This document shows, piece by piece, positions 35,424-44,111 of a DNA stretch of 51,945 bases. The stretch covers positions 287-52,231 of the forward strand of contig NZ_JAGIPX010000058.1 of assembly GCF_017814945.1 (NCBI RefSeq). Direction: 5' to 3'. This DNA is from Paraburkholderia sp. LEh10 (GTDB lineage Bacteria; Pseudomonadota; Gammaproteobacteria; Burkholderiales; Burkholderiaceae). The position numbers were made by a program, and so were the translations under genes. Every line of letters starts with the position of its first letter. The first letter of the stretch is position 1. Under the pieces are notes generated by a model. The model worked only from the letters and a program-made list of their open reading frames with translations, made no database searches and was not told the DNA's origin.

Positions 35424-37331
35424 ATGGTTTCGATACGACTTCCCGATGGTTCCGTTCGACAGTACGAGCATCCCGTGACCGTCGCCGAAGTGGCTGCATC
35501 GATCGGTCCCGGTCTCGCGAAGGCCGCGCTCGGCGGCAAGATCGATGGCGAGCTGGTCGATATGTCCGCGCTGATCGACCACGATGTCGCGCTCGCGATC
35601 GTCACGGATAAGGACGCCGACGGTCTGGACATCATTCGCCATTCGACGGCGCACCTGCTTGCGTACGCGGTGAAGGATCTCTTCCCGGAAGCGCAAGTGA
35701 CGATCGGGCCGGTGATCGATAACGGCTTCTACTACGACTTTTCCTATAGCCGTCCCTTCACGCCCGAAGATCTCGAGAAGATCGAGAAGCGCATGCAGGA
35801 ACTCGCGAAGAAGGACGAGCCGGTGTCGCGTCGCGTGGTGTCGCGCGACGAGGCCGTCGAGTACTTCAAGAGCATCGGCGAAAAGTACAAGGCCGAGATC
35901 ATCGAATCGATTCCCGTCAGCGAAGAAATCAAGCTGTACTCGCACGGCGGTTTCACGGATCTGTGCCGCGGTCCGCACGTGCCTTCGACGGGCAAGCTGA
36001 AGGTCTTCAAGCTGATGAAGGTCGCGGGCGCATATTGGCGCGGCGATTCGAAGAACGAGCAGTTGCAGCGCATCTACGGCACGGCCTGGACGAAAAAGGA
36101 AGACCAGGACGCGTATCTACACATGCTCGAAGAAGCGGAAAAGCGCGATCACCGCAAGCTCGGCAAGCAACTCGACCTGTTCCATATGCAGGACGAGTCT
36201 CCGGGCATGGTGTTCTGGCATCCGCGCGGCTGGACGCTGTGGCAGCAGGTCGAGCAATACATGCGCCGCCGCGTCAACGACGCGGGCTATCTCGAGATCA
36301 AGACGCCAATGATCATGGATCGCTCGCTGTGGGAAGCGTCGGGTCACTGGCAGAACTATCGCGAGAACATGTTCACGACCGAGTCGGAAAAGCGCGATTA
36401 CGCGATCAAGCCGATGAACTGCCCGGGCCACGTGCAGGTGTTCAATCACGGCCTGCGCTCGTACCGCGATTTGCCGCTGCGTTACGCCGAATTCGGGTCG
36501 TGCCACCGCAACGAATCGTCGGGCGCGCTGCACGGATTGATGCGTGTGCGTGGCTTCGTCCAGGACGACGCGCATATCTTTTGTACGGAAGACCAGTTCA
36601 TTAGCGAATCGATCGCGTTCAACACGCTGGCAATGAGCGTCTATAAGGATTTCGGCTTCGAAAACGTCGAGATCAAGCTGTCGCTGCGTCCCGACGCGCG
36701 CGCCGGCACCGACGAAATCTGGGATCGCGCCGAGCAGGGTTTGCGTGACGCGCTGACCGCGTGCGGCGTGAGCTGGGAAGAGTTGCCGGGCGAGGGCGCT
36801 TTCTATGGTCCGAAGGTCGAATATCACATCAAGGATGCGCTCGGTCGCTCATGGCAGTGCGGCACGTTGCAGCTCGACATGGTGCTGCCGGAGCGCCTCG
36901 GCGCCGAGTATGTGGCGGAAGACAACAGCCGTCGTCGGCCGATCATGCTGCATCGGGCAATCGTCGGATCAATGGAGCGCTTCCTGGGCATTCTGATCGA
37001 ACACCATGCAGGCGCAATGCCTGCGTGGTTGGCGCCGATGCAGGTCGTCGTGATGAATATTGCCGAAAGTCAGGTCGAATACGCCGAAACGCTAGCCCAA
37101 TCGTTGCAAAAACAAGGGGTTAGAGTGGAGGCCGATTTGCGCAACGAGAAGATTAGCTATAAAATACGGGAGCACACGCTCGAAAAGGTGCCGTATCTGC
37201 TGGTCGTCGGCGATAAGGAGCGTGATGCACAAACGGTAGCCGTGCGTGCCCGTGGCGGTGTCGATCTGGGCGTAATGTCCGTCGACGCCTTCAGCGAGCG
37301 TCTGCGTCAGGACGTACAGACGTTCAACTAA
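35424..37331 (+). CDS. thrS: Threonyl-tRNA synthetase
   Basis: This 635-residue class II synthetase charges tRNA-Thr. The order is a TGS domain (1-60), an editing domain with HSTAH at 73-77 (the HxxxH motif), a catalytic core with motif 2 in FGSCHRNESSGALHG and the Zn cysteine in MNCPGHV, and a C-terminal anticodon-binding domain (LRNEKISYKIREHTL). The ATG follows CGGAGAACGCA; an open frame upstream runs through the terminator and is not coding. It is first in the thrS-infC-rpmI-rplT cluster. A Thr-containing leader frame and a terminator just upstream suggest attenuation. Confidence 0.97.
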   Translation: MVSIRLPDGSVRQYEHPVTVAEVAASIGPGLAKAALGGKIDGELVDMSALIDHDVALAIVTDKDADGLDIIRHSTAHLLAYAVKDLFPEAQVTIGPVIDNGFYYDFSYSRPFTPEDLEKIEKRMQELAKKDEPVSRRVVSRDEAVEYFKSIGEKYKAEIIESIPVSEEIKLYSHGGFTDLCRGPHVPSTGKLKVFKLMKVAGAYWRGDSKNEQLQRIYGTAWTKKEDQDAYLHMLEEAEKRDHRKLGKQLDLFHMQDESPGMVFWHPRGWTLWQQVEQYMRRRVNDAGYLEIKTPMIMDRSLWEASGHWQNYRENMFTTESEKRDYAIKPMNCPGHVQVFNHGLRSYRDLPLRYAEFGSCHRNESSGALHGLMRVRGFVQDDAHIFCTEDQFISESIAFNTLAMSVYKDFGFENVEIKLSLRPDARAGTDEIWDRAEQGLRDALTACGVSWEELPGEGAFYGPKVEYHIKDALGRSWQCGTLQLDMVLPERLGAEYVAEDNSRRRPIMLHRAIVGSMERFLGILIEHHAGAMPAWLAPMQVVVMNIAESQVEYAETLAQSLQKQGVRVEADLRNEKISYKIREHTLEKVPYLLVVGDKERDAQTVAVRARGGVDLGVMSVDAFSERLRQDVQTFN

Positions 37332-37380
37332 ACCACCTGGCAGCGCGGCTCGTTTTTTTAATCTTTAGAGGAAACGTAAG

Positions 37381-37905
37381 ATCGCTACTGATAAGTCGTC
37401 GCATCGCATCAACGGTGAAATCACTGCGCCCGAGGTGCGTCTGGTCGGAGTCGACAACGAACCGCTCGGCATCGTAAAACTGGCTGAAGCTTTCCGCCTG
37501 TCGGAACAGCAGGATGTAGATCTGGTCGAAATCGCGCCGCAAGCGGTTCCGCCTGTCTGCCGCCTGATGGACTACGGCAAGTTCAAGTACCAGGAAGCGA
37601 AGAAGCAGCACGAGGCCAAGCTCAAGCAGAAGGTCATCCAGGTCAAGGAAGTCAAATTCCGGCCGGGTACGGATGACGGTGACTACAACGTCAAGCTGCG
37701 CAATCTTGTCCGCTTCCTGGAAGATGGCGACAAGACGAAAATCACGTTGCGTTTCCGCGGCCGCGAAATGGCGCACCAGGAAATTGGCATGCGTATGCTT
37801 GAACGTCTGCGCACCGACCTGGATGAAGTTGGTCAGGTCGAGCAAATGCCGAAGATGGAAGGCCGCCAGATGATCATGGTGCTGGCGCCGAAGAAAAAGA
37901 AGTAA
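37381..37905 (+). CDS. infC: Translation initiation factor IF-3 (AUC start)
   Basis: This 174-residue factor keeps ribosomal subunits apart and checks initiator codon pairing. The N-domain (SSHRINGEITAPEVRLV), lysine-rich linker (YQEAKKQHEAKLKQKV) and C-domain (KFRPGTDDGDYNVKLRNLVRF) are all present. No ATG, GTG or TTG precedes the conserved N-terminus in frame. ATC at 37381 lies six bases after AGAGGAAA and would start the expected ATDKSSHRIN. E. coli infC starts with AUU, and IF-3 represses its own translation by rejecting such codons; AUC would serve the same loop. A GTG at 37435 would remove 18 conserved residues. Confidence 0.95.
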   Translation: MATDKSSHRINGEITAPEVRLVGVDNEPLGIVKLAEAFRLSEQQDVDLVEIAPQAVPPVCRLMDYGKFKYQEAKKQHEAKLKQKVIQVKEVKFRPGTDDGDYNVKLRNLVRFLEDGDKTKITLRFRGREMAHQEIGMRMLERLRTDLDEVGQVEQMPKMEGRQMIMVLAPKKKK

Positions 37906-38006
37906 GCAGACGTGCGCCGCGCATTTGAGTATGCGCAGCCCGTTTGCTGGAAAGTTTGAGTAGAGTGCGTCGCCTTGGGGCGACAAGGAAGCAGGTTTCG
38001 GAACGG

Positions 38007-38038
38007 GCGCCCGTATCGGTTGTACAGCGGGCGCTTTT
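38007..38038 (+). terminator. Hairpin with T-tract in the infC-rpmI gap
   Basis: GCGCCCG (38007-38013) and CGGGCGC (38028-38034) form a seven-base stem with a 14-base loop, followed by TTTT. It lies in an unusually long 259-base gap of an operon that is normally compact. It could be an attenuator for the ribosomal protein genes, where L20 is a known autogenous regulator in other bacteria. The rest of the gap shows no gene. Confidence 0.5.
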
Positions 38039-38164
38039 CCTGAAAGAGCAGCGGCTAGCGGTTCAGGCCGGCTGCATACCAAGTGGAGTGGGTTTCGAAG
38101 GGCGGGTGAGGGCTTTCTGAGCCGACCGCACACCCATGTCCATCAAATAATGGAGTTGTCTGTC

Positions 38165-38362
38165 ATGCCGAAGATGAAGACCAAGAAGAGCGCTGCAAAG
38201 CGCTTCGTGGTTCGTCCGGGCGGTACCGTCAAGCGCGGTCAAGCCTTCAAGCGCCACATTCTTACCAAGAAGACCACCAAGAACAAGCGTCACCTGCGCG
38301 GCGCCACGGCAGTTCATGATTCCGATCTGAACTCCGTACGCGCGATGCTGCCGTTCGCCTAA
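38165..38362 (+). CDS. rpmI: Ribosomal protein bL35
   Basis: This 65-residue, highly basic protein of the large ribosomal subunit opens with the standard [14 protein letters not shown] and ends with a [12 protein letters not shown] tail. The ATG follows AATGGAGTTGTCTGTC. rplT begins 29 bases later behind a good ribosome-binding site, the conserved pairing of these genes. Confidence 0.97.
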
Positions 38363-38391
38363 CCCTTAACCGACACTCATAGGAGCGAAAC

Positions 38392-38751
38392 ATGCCTCGA
38401 GTCAAACGTGGGGTTACCGCACGGGCCCGCCACAAGAAGATCATCAAGCTGGCCAAGGGTTACCGCGGCCGCCGCAATAACGTCTATCGCATCGCCAAGC
38501 AGGCGGTCATGCGCGCAGGCCAGTACGCCTACCGCGATCGCCGCAACAAGAAGCGTGTGTTCCGCGCACTGTGGATCACGCGTATCAACGCGGCGGTGCG
38601 TCAGCACGACATGACGTACAGCGTGTTCATCAACGGCCTGAAGAAGGCGTCGATCGAACTCGACCGCAAGGTGCTGGCCGACATGGCTGTGTTCGACAAG
38701 GCTGCTTTTGCTGCGATCGTCAAGCAGGTGAAAGCCGCCGTTGCAGCCTGA
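38392..38751 (+). CDS. rplT: Ribosomal protein bL20
   Basis: This 119-residue protein is needed early in 50S assembly. The N-terminal basic extension PRVKRGVTARARHKK and the globular part with AVRQHDMTYSVFINGLKKA match the family at the standard length. The ATG follows AGGAGCGAAAC. In several bacteria L20 binds its own operon mRNA to repress it; whether the hairpin before rpmI is that site is not known. A terminator follows before pheS. Confidence 0.97.
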   Translation: MPRVKRGVTARARHKKIIKLAKGYRGRRNNVYRIAKQAVMRAGQYAYRDRRNKKRVFRALWITRINAAVRQHDMTYSVFINGLKKASIELDRKVLADMAVFDKAAFAAIVKQVKAAVAA

Positions 38752-38784
38752 TTGCGCTTCTTGCATCTAGTACTGCGTGGTTCG

Positions 38785-38855
38785 TTGCAGCGAACAGTCC
38801 GGTAGTCCCGGTGACGCTGCAACAAAAACGGGGCTCCTCACCGAGCCCCTTTTTT
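38785..38855 (+). terminator. Two-hairpin element with intrinsic terminator between rplT and pheS
   Basis: A long imperfect hairpin pairs TTGCAGC (38785-38791) with GCTGCAA (38816-38822), with an inner CCGG pairing. It is followed at once by GGGGCTC (38830-38836) and GAGCCCC (38843-38849) with six T. In E. coli the same gap carries the pheM attenuator; no phenylalanine-rich leader frame is visible here, so it may be a plain terminator or a differently read attenuator. Confidence 0.75.
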
Positions 38856-38910
38856 GTTGGTCGAGCCAGTTTTACTTCGATTGAATACTGACGTTGAAAA
38901 GATGGGATCA

Positions 38911-39924
38911 ATGGATCTGGACCAGATTGTCGCCGACGCAAAAAGCGCCTTTGAACAAGCCTCCGACGTCACCACGCTCGAGAACGAGAAGGCACGCTTT
39001 CTCGGCAAATCGGGCGTACTGACGGAACTGTTGAAGGGGCTGGGCAAGCTCGATCCCGAAGCGCGCAAGACGGAAGGCGCGCGGATCAACATCGTGAAAC
39101 AGCAGGTCGAAGCCGCGTTGACGGCGCGCCGTCAGGCGCTGGCCGATGCGCTGCTGAACCAGCGTCTCGCCGCCGAAGCCATCGACGTCACGCTGCCCGG
39201 GCGCGGCCTGGGCACGGGCAGCCTGCATCCCGTGATGCACACGTGGGAGCGCGTCGAACAGATCTTCCGCACGATCGGCTTCGATGTGGCCGACGGCCCC
39301 GAAATTGAAACCGACTGGTACAACTTCACGTCGCTGAACAGCCCGGAAAACCATCCGGCGCGTTCGATGCAGGACACGTTCTACATCGACGGCAAGGACG
39401 CCGAAGGCCGTCCGCTGCTGCTTCGCACGCACACGAGCCCGATGCAGGTCCGCTACGCGCGCACCAATACGCCGCCCATCAAGGTAATCGTGCCGGGCCG
39501 CACGTACCGCGTGGACAGCGACGCGACGCACTCGCCGATGTTCAACCAGGTCGAAGGCCTGTGGATCGACGAGAACATCAGCTTCGCCGACCTGAAGGGC
39601 GTCTATACCGACTTCCTGAAGAAATTCTTCGAGCGCGACGATATTCTCGTGCGCTTCCGTCCGTCGTACTTCCCATTTACCGAACCGTCAGCCGAAATCG
39701 ACATGATGTTCGAGCAGGGCAAGAACGCCGGCAAATGGCTCGAAATTTCGGGCGCGGGCCAAGTTCACCCGACGGTGATCCGTAACATGGGCCTCGACCC
39801 CGAGCGCTACATCGGCTTTGCATTCGGCAGCGGCCTCGAGCGTCTGACCATGTTGCGCTATGGCGTGCAGGACCTGCGTCTGTTTTTCGAGAACGACCTG
39901 CGTTTCCTGCGCCAGTTCGCCTGA
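38911..39924 (+). CDS. pheS: Phenylalanyl-tRNA synthetase alpha subunit
   Basis: This 337-residue catalytic subunit forms an alpha2-beta2 enzyme with PheT and charges tRNA-Phe. An N-terminal coiled coil (about 1-85) is followed by class II motifs: HPVMHTWERVEQIFRTIGF, the region around FTSLNSPENHPARSMQDTFY, motif 2 near GRTYRVDSDATHSPMFNQVE, and motif 3 in FAFGSGLERLTMLRYG. MDLDQIVADA is the usual N-terminus, so the ATG at 38911 is preferred over one three codons earlier. pheT follows after 157 bases that contain no gene. Confidence 0.97.
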   Translation: MDLDQIVADAKSAFEQASDVTTLENEKARFLGKSGVLTELLKGLGKLDPEARKTEGARINIVKQQVEAALTARRQALADALLNQRLAAEAIDVTLPGRGLGTGSLHPVMHTWERVEQIFRTIGFDVADGPEIETDWYNFTSLNSPENHPARSMQDTFYIDGKDAEGRPLLLRTHTSPMQVRYARTNTPPIKVIVPGRTYRVDSDATHSPMFNQVEGLWIDENISFADLKGVYTDFLKKFFERDDILVRFRPSYFPFTEPSAEIDMMFEQGKNAGKWLEISGAGQVHPTVIRNMGLDPERYIGFAFGSGLERLTMLRYGVQDLRLFFENDLRFLRQFA

Positions 39925-40081
39925 CGCTTGCAAGCGCATAGAGCGTGAGCGCATCAGGCTCAAGCACGCTACGAGAGCGGCCCGGCATCGAGCATGACCG
40001 CCGTGCCGCAAACAGCGCCTCCGGCTCGGTGCCGACGTATCGGCCGGACGCGGACACAACCTGTTTAGAACGTACAGAACC

Positions 40082-42514
40082 ATGCAATTCCCGGAATCCT
40101 GGCTCAGAACCTTTGTCGATCCGCAACTGACGACGGACGAGTTGTCGCACGCGCTGACGATGGCCGGTCTCGAAGTGGAAGACCTACGCCCCGCTGCGCC
40201 GCCGACGTCGAAGATCGTGGTGGGCCGTGTGCTCGAGGTCGTCAAGCACCCGGACGCGGACAAGCTCAACGTATGTCAGGTCGACGCCGGTACGGGCGCG
40301 ACGCTGAACATCGTCTGCGGCGCGCCGAACGTGGCGCCCGGCATCAAGGTGCCCGTGGCGCTGGTGGGCGCGCAATTGCCGCCTGCCGAAGAGGGCGGCG
40401 CGCCGTTCGCGATCAAGCTGTCGAAGCTGCGGGGCGTGCAGAGCGAAGGCATGCTGTGCTCGGCGCGTGAACTGAAGCTGTCGGAAGATCATAGCGGTCT
40501 CATGATCCTGCCGGAAGATACGCCGATCGGCCAGGATATCCGCGAAGCGCTGAACCTCGACGACACGATCTTCGAAATCAAGCTGACGCCGAACAAGGCC
40601 GATTGCCTGTCGGTTTTCGGTGTCGCGCGCGAGACGGCCGCAATCACGGGCGCGCCATTGCGTGCGCTCGACATCAAGCCCGTCGAGGTCAAGCTCGACG
40701 AAACGCTGCCCGTCAAGATCTCGGCGCCGGACCTGTGCGGCCGCTTCTCGGGCCGCGTGATCCGAGGCGTGAACGCGCGCGCGAAGTCGCCGGCGTGGAT
40801 GGTCGAGCGGCTCGAACGTTCCGGTCAACGAAGCATTTCGGCGCTCGTCGACATTTCGAACTATGTGATGCTCGAGCTAGGACGTCCGTCGCACGTGTTC
40901 GATCTGGACAAGATCCACGGCAGCATGGACGTGCGCTGGGGCAAGCGCGGCGAATCGCTGAAGCTGCTCAATGGCAATACCGTCGAAGTTGACGAAACGG
41001 TCGGCGTGATCGCCGACGACCGTCACCTCGAAAGCCTCGCGGGCATCATGGGCGGCGACAGCACGTCCGTCACGCTCGACACGACCAACATTTACCTCGA
41101 AGCCGCGTTCTGGTGGCCCGACAGCATCCGCGGGCGATCGCGCCGGTACAACTTCTCGACGGATGCGGGTCATCGCTTCGAGCGCGGCGTCGATTACTCG
41201 ACGACCGTCGAGCATATCGAGCGCATCACGCAACTGATCCTCGATATCTGCGGCGGCGAGGCGGGCCCCGTCGACGACCAGATCGTCAACGTGCCCAAGC
41301 GTGAGCCCGTGAAGATGCGCGTGGCGCGCGCGAACCGCATCATCGGCGTCGAAATCGGCGCCGACGAGATCGCGCAGATTTTTACGCGCCTCGGCCTGCC
41401 GTTCACGCGCGAAGGCGACGACTTCCTCGTGACGCCGCCGCCGTATCGCTTCGATATCGAAATCGAAGAGGACCTGATCGAAGAAGTCGCGCGCATTTAC
41501 GGCTTCGAAAAGATTCCCGCGCGCCCGCCCATCGCGCGCAGCGAGATGCGCCGCACGAACGAAACGCAGCGCTCGATTCACGTGCTGCGTCACGCGCTGG
41601 CCGCGCGCGACTACGCGGAAACGGTGAACTTCAGCTTCGTCGACGCGGAATGGGAACAGGACTTCGCCGGTAACGACAAGCCTGTACGTCTGCTGAATCC
41701 GATCGCGAGCCAGTTGTCGGTGATGCGCACGACGCTGTTCGGCAGCCTGATCAATGTGCTGCGTCATAACCTGAACCGTCGCGCGGATCGCATCCGCGTG
41801 TTCGAAGCGGGGCGCGTGTTCCTGCCGGATTCGTCGGTCAAGGCGGGCGAGCTGGCTGTCGAAGGCTTTGCGCAGCCGAAGATGATCGGTGCGCTCGCGT
41901 ATGGCCCCGTCGTCGAAGAGCAGTGGGGCGCACAGACGCGCGCTGTCGATTTCTTCGACGTAAAGGGCGATCTCGAAGCGTTGCTTGCGCCCGCCGTCGC
42001 GCGTTTCGTGAAGGCCGGGCATCCCGCGCTGCATCCGGGACGCAGCGCGCGCGTCGAACTCGATGGCCGCGCAATTGGCTGGATCGGCGAACTGCATCCG
42101 CGCTGGATGCAGAAGTACGACTTGCCGCATGCGCCGATCCTGTTCGAAGTCGAAGCAGAAGCGCTGATGCAGCGCGCGTTGCCGAGCCCGACGGAAGTGT
42201 CGAAGTTCCCGCCCGTGCGACGTGACATCGCGATCGTCGTCGATCAGAAAATCGAGGTTCAGGCGCTCTTTGACGAGATGCAAAAGGCGTTGTCGGAAGA
42301 CGCCTGCAAGACCATTCAAAGGGTTGCGCTTTTCGATGAATTTCGTGCAAAATCAAATACTTCCGGCGGACTGGCGGCGCACGAGAAAAGCCTTGCGTTC
42401 CGTGTAACCTTGCAAGATACTGGTGGGACCCTTCAGGATGAAACGGTCGATTTGGCCATTCAGACTTTGGTGGATCGTCTTGCTCGAGTGTATGGCGCGC
42501 GGTTGCGCGGATAA
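40082..42514 (+). CDS. pheT: Phenylalanyl-tRNA synthetase beta subunit
   Basis: This 810-residue subunit opens with MQFPESWLRTFVDP and has an N-terminal tRNA-binding OB domain (about 40-150; HPDADKLNVCQVDAG). The B3/B4 editing domain (about 210-370), the B5 DNA-binding-like domain (IIGVEIGADEIAQIFTRLGL), a catalytic-like core and a C-terminal ferredoxin-fold anticodon domain (KFPPVRRDIAIVVDQKIEVQ) follow. The length is standard. It is followed by ihfA as in E. coli. Confidence 0.97.
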   Translation: MQFPESWLRTFVDPQLTTDELSHALTMAGLEVEDLRPAAPPTSKIVVGRVLEVVKHPDADKLNVCQVDAGTGATLNIVCGAPNVAPGIKVPVALVGAQLPPAEEGGAPFAIKLSKLRGVQSEGMLCSARELKLSEDHSGLMILPEDTPIGQDIREALNLDDTIFEIKLTPNKADCLSVFGVARETAAITGAPLRALDIKPVEVKLDETLPVKISAPDLCGRFSGRVIRGVNARAKSPAWMVERLERSGQRSISALVDISNYVMLELGRPSHVFDLDKIHGSMDVRWGKRGESLKLLNGNTVEVDETVGVIADDRHLESLAGIMGGDSTSVTLDTTNIYLEAAFWWPDSIRGRSRRYNFSTDAGHRFERGVDYSTTVEHIERITQLILDICGGEAGPVDDQIVNVPKREPVKMRVARANRIIGVEIGADEIAQIFTRLGLPFTREGDDFLVTPPPYRFDIEIEEDLIEEVARIYGFEKIPARPPIARSEMRRTNETQRSIHVLRHALAARDYAETVNFSFVDAEWEQDFAGNDKPVRLLNPIASQLSVMRTTLFGSLINVLRHNLNRRADRIRVFEAGRVFLPDSSVKAGELAVEGFAQPKMIGALAYGPVVEEQWGAQTRAVDFFDVKGDLEALLAPAVARFVKAGHPALHPGRSARVELDGRAIGWIGELHPRWMQKYDLPHAPILFEVEAEALMQRALPSPTEVSKFPPVRRDIAIVVDQKIEVQALFDEMQKALSEDACKTIQRVALFDEFRAKSNTSGGLAAHEKSLAFRVTLQDTGGTLQDETVDLAIQTLVDRLARVYGARLRG

Positions 42515-42568
42515 CCGATAACGGCTGTTCCGCATGTTCCGTTGTGGTAGACGCGCCATTTGACAGAT

Positions 42569-42979
42569 ATGAATGAAATGAACTCGAGTGATTTCGAAGC
42601 CCTTCTTTCGGCGCAACGTAGCGCCATGATCCGCGATATTCCTACTTCAACCTCCAGCGCGTCGGTCGAAGCGCCGACGCTCACCAAGGCTGAGCTTGCC
42701 GAGCTGCTGTTCGACAATGTCGGGCTCAACAAGCGGGAAGCGAAGGACATGGTCGAGGCGTTCTTCGAGGTGATTCGTGATGCGCTGGAGGGCGGCGACA
42801 GCGTCAAGCTGTCCGGCTTCGGCAACTTCCAGTTGCGCGACAAGCCGCAGCGTCCGGGCAGAAATCCGAAGACGGGCGAGGCGATACCTATCGCCGCGCG
42901 CCGCGTCGTGACGTTCCACGCAAGTCAAAAGCTGAAGGCGCTGGTTGAGAACGGCGCTGAAGAGAGCTTCGCGCGCTGA
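42569..42979 (+). CDS. ihfA: Integration host factor alpha subunit, N-terminally extended
   Basis: This 136-residue DNA-bending protein forms a heterodimer with IHF beta. The core from about residue 38 (TLTKAELAELLFDNVGLNKR) to the end matches IHF-alpha, including the beta-arm region GNFQLRDKPQRPGRNPKTGE. A Ser/Thr-rich N-terminal extension of nearly 40 residues is absent from the E. coli protein. The start is uncertain: ATG 42569 is used, a TTG lies three codons earlier, and no candidate has a strong ribosome-binding site. It lies downstream of pheT, the conserved position. Confidence 0.92.
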   Translation: MNEMNSSDFEALLSAQRSAMIRDIPTSTSSASVEAPTLTKAELAELLFDNVGLNKREAKDMVEAFFEVIRDALEGGDSVKLSGFGNFQLRDKPQRPGRNPKTGEAIPIAARRVVTFHASQKLKALVENGAEESFAR

Positions 42980-43033
42980 TCGAATCGCGCGTCTGCGCAA
43001 CCATTACGACGGTCAACCGACCGCTAACTGACG

Positions 43034-43432
43034 ATGACAGCGACGATCGAAAAAGTCGTCTTGCCTCCGATTCCTGCGAAGCGCTACTTCACGATCGGTG
43101 AAGTCAGCGAACTATGCGGCGTGAAGCCACATGTGCTGCGGTACTGGGAGCAGGAGTTCACGCAGTTGCGTCCGGTGAAGCGCCGGGGCAATCGCCGGTA
43201 CTATCAGCATCATGAAGTGCTGTTGATCCGGCGGATTCGCGAGTTGCTGTACGAGCAGGGTTTTACGATCAACGGCGCGCGTAACCGGCTCGATTCGCAT
43301 GGCGCCGTACAGAGCGCGGAAGGCGAAAATGAAGTGGTCGAAGGGACGGTCGTGCAGCCGACCACCGCGAGCGTCGACGTCGATCAGTTGCGCAAGGAGT
43401 TGTTGCAGGTGATCGACCTGCTCGGGCATTGA
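43034..43432 (+). CDS. MerR-family transcriptional regulator
   Basis: This 132-residue protein has an N-terminal MerR winged helix (about 17-85; YFTIGEVSELCGVKPHVLRY and RRGNRRYYQHHEVLLIRRIR) and a short C-terminal coiled coil (VDQLRKELLQVIDLL). It has no cysteine-based metal site, so it is not a classical metal sensor. The gene follows ihfA by 54 bases and precedes tRNA-Pro, an arrangement seen widely in Burkholderiales. Its targets are unknown. Confidence 0.92.
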   Translation: MTATIEKVVLPPIPAKRYFTIGEVSELCGVKPHVLRYWEQEFTQLRPVKRRGNRRYYQHHEVLLIRRIRELLYEQGFTINGARNRLDSHGAVQSAEGENEVVEGTVVQPTTASVDVDQLRKELLQVIDLLGH

Positions 43433-43504
43433 ACGATTTAAATCGCTCGAGATTAATTGTGGCGGTTCTATTCGCGTGAAGTGTCTGTTATACTTTCATG
43501 CTTT

Positions 43505-43581
<77 letters not shown>

Positions 43582-43591
43582 GGAAAATCAA

Positions 43592-43623
43592 GGACTTACG
43601 GTGAAAGCCGTAGGTCCTTTTTT
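43592..43623 (+). terminator. Intrinsic terminator after tRNA-Pro
   Basis: GGACTTACGG (43592-43601) pairs with CCGTAGGTCC (43608-43617) with one G-T pair, followed by six T. Confidence 0.88.
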
Positions 43624-43736
43624 CTTTATGTGGATGAATTGCGCAACGAGACGGGCGCAAGCGTCAAAAAGATCGCCTTTCTGCTGGATGCTGCCCGTGC
43701 TCGCCCGAATGACGATGTCGGATAGATGGCAGAGAG

Positions 43737-43808
43737 TCAGCACGGCGCTTCGCCGCAGCAACTTCCCCTTGCTTCTGGCACGGTCCAGCCTATTTCATCG
43801 ATGATCAT
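43737..43808 (-). CDS. Short ORF, possible remnant of a T6SS-linked gene
   Basis: A 23-codon frame, opening MIIDEIGWTVPEARG, follows a very good GAGGAG ribosome-binding site at seven bases and stops early. It lies downstream of tssM and before tRNA-Pro. A strong translation start on such a short frame suggests a longer gene that has been truncated, but I cannot name it. The remaining bases from 43624 to 43838 hold no other gene that I can support. Confidence 0.25.
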   Translation of the reverse strand: MIIDEIGWTVPEARGSCCGEAPC

Positions 43809-43838
43809 GCTGGCGCTCCTCGTACTGCGCTGTGTTAG

Positions 43839-44081
43839 CTAAATTCGTCGCGAGACTTCCGTGAGCTGCCGCGTTACCAAGGGATGCCGGCGACCGGCGG
43901 GTGCCGAGGTGGATCCGACAACGGCAGGCTCGAAGAGGAGTTCAGGATCGTTCTTGTGCCCGTCATGCAGCACCATGCGCATGCCGTCGCGGACTCCCAG
44001 CTTGTCACATCCAGATGTCTGCGGGAGCGGATCACTATCGCGGCACGTTGCCGACGAATCAAAAATACGCGATGTGCTCAT
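43839..44081 (-). CDS. Hypothetical protein downstream of tssM
   Basis: This 80-residue frame starts 30 bases after the tssM stop on the same strand. The product is hydrophilic, has three cysteines near the N-terminus and no membrane segment or motif I recognise. The ribosome-binding site is weak (CCGGACGCAAC before ATG). It may be a real small gene at the end of the T6SS unit or the decayed remains of one. Confidence 0.35.
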   Translation of the reverse strand: MSTSRIFDSSATCRDSDPLPQTSGCDKLGVRDGMRMVLHDGHKNDPELLFEPAVVGSTSAPAGRRHPLVTRQLTEVSRRI

Positions 44082-44111
44082 GTTGCGTCCGGAGGGCTTA
44101 TGGCGAGCGCA

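Noticed and set aside
38752..38830. pheM-like phenylalanine leader peptide
   Set aside because: Checked all plus frames in the rplT-pheS gap; no short frame with an ATG and clustered Phe codons.
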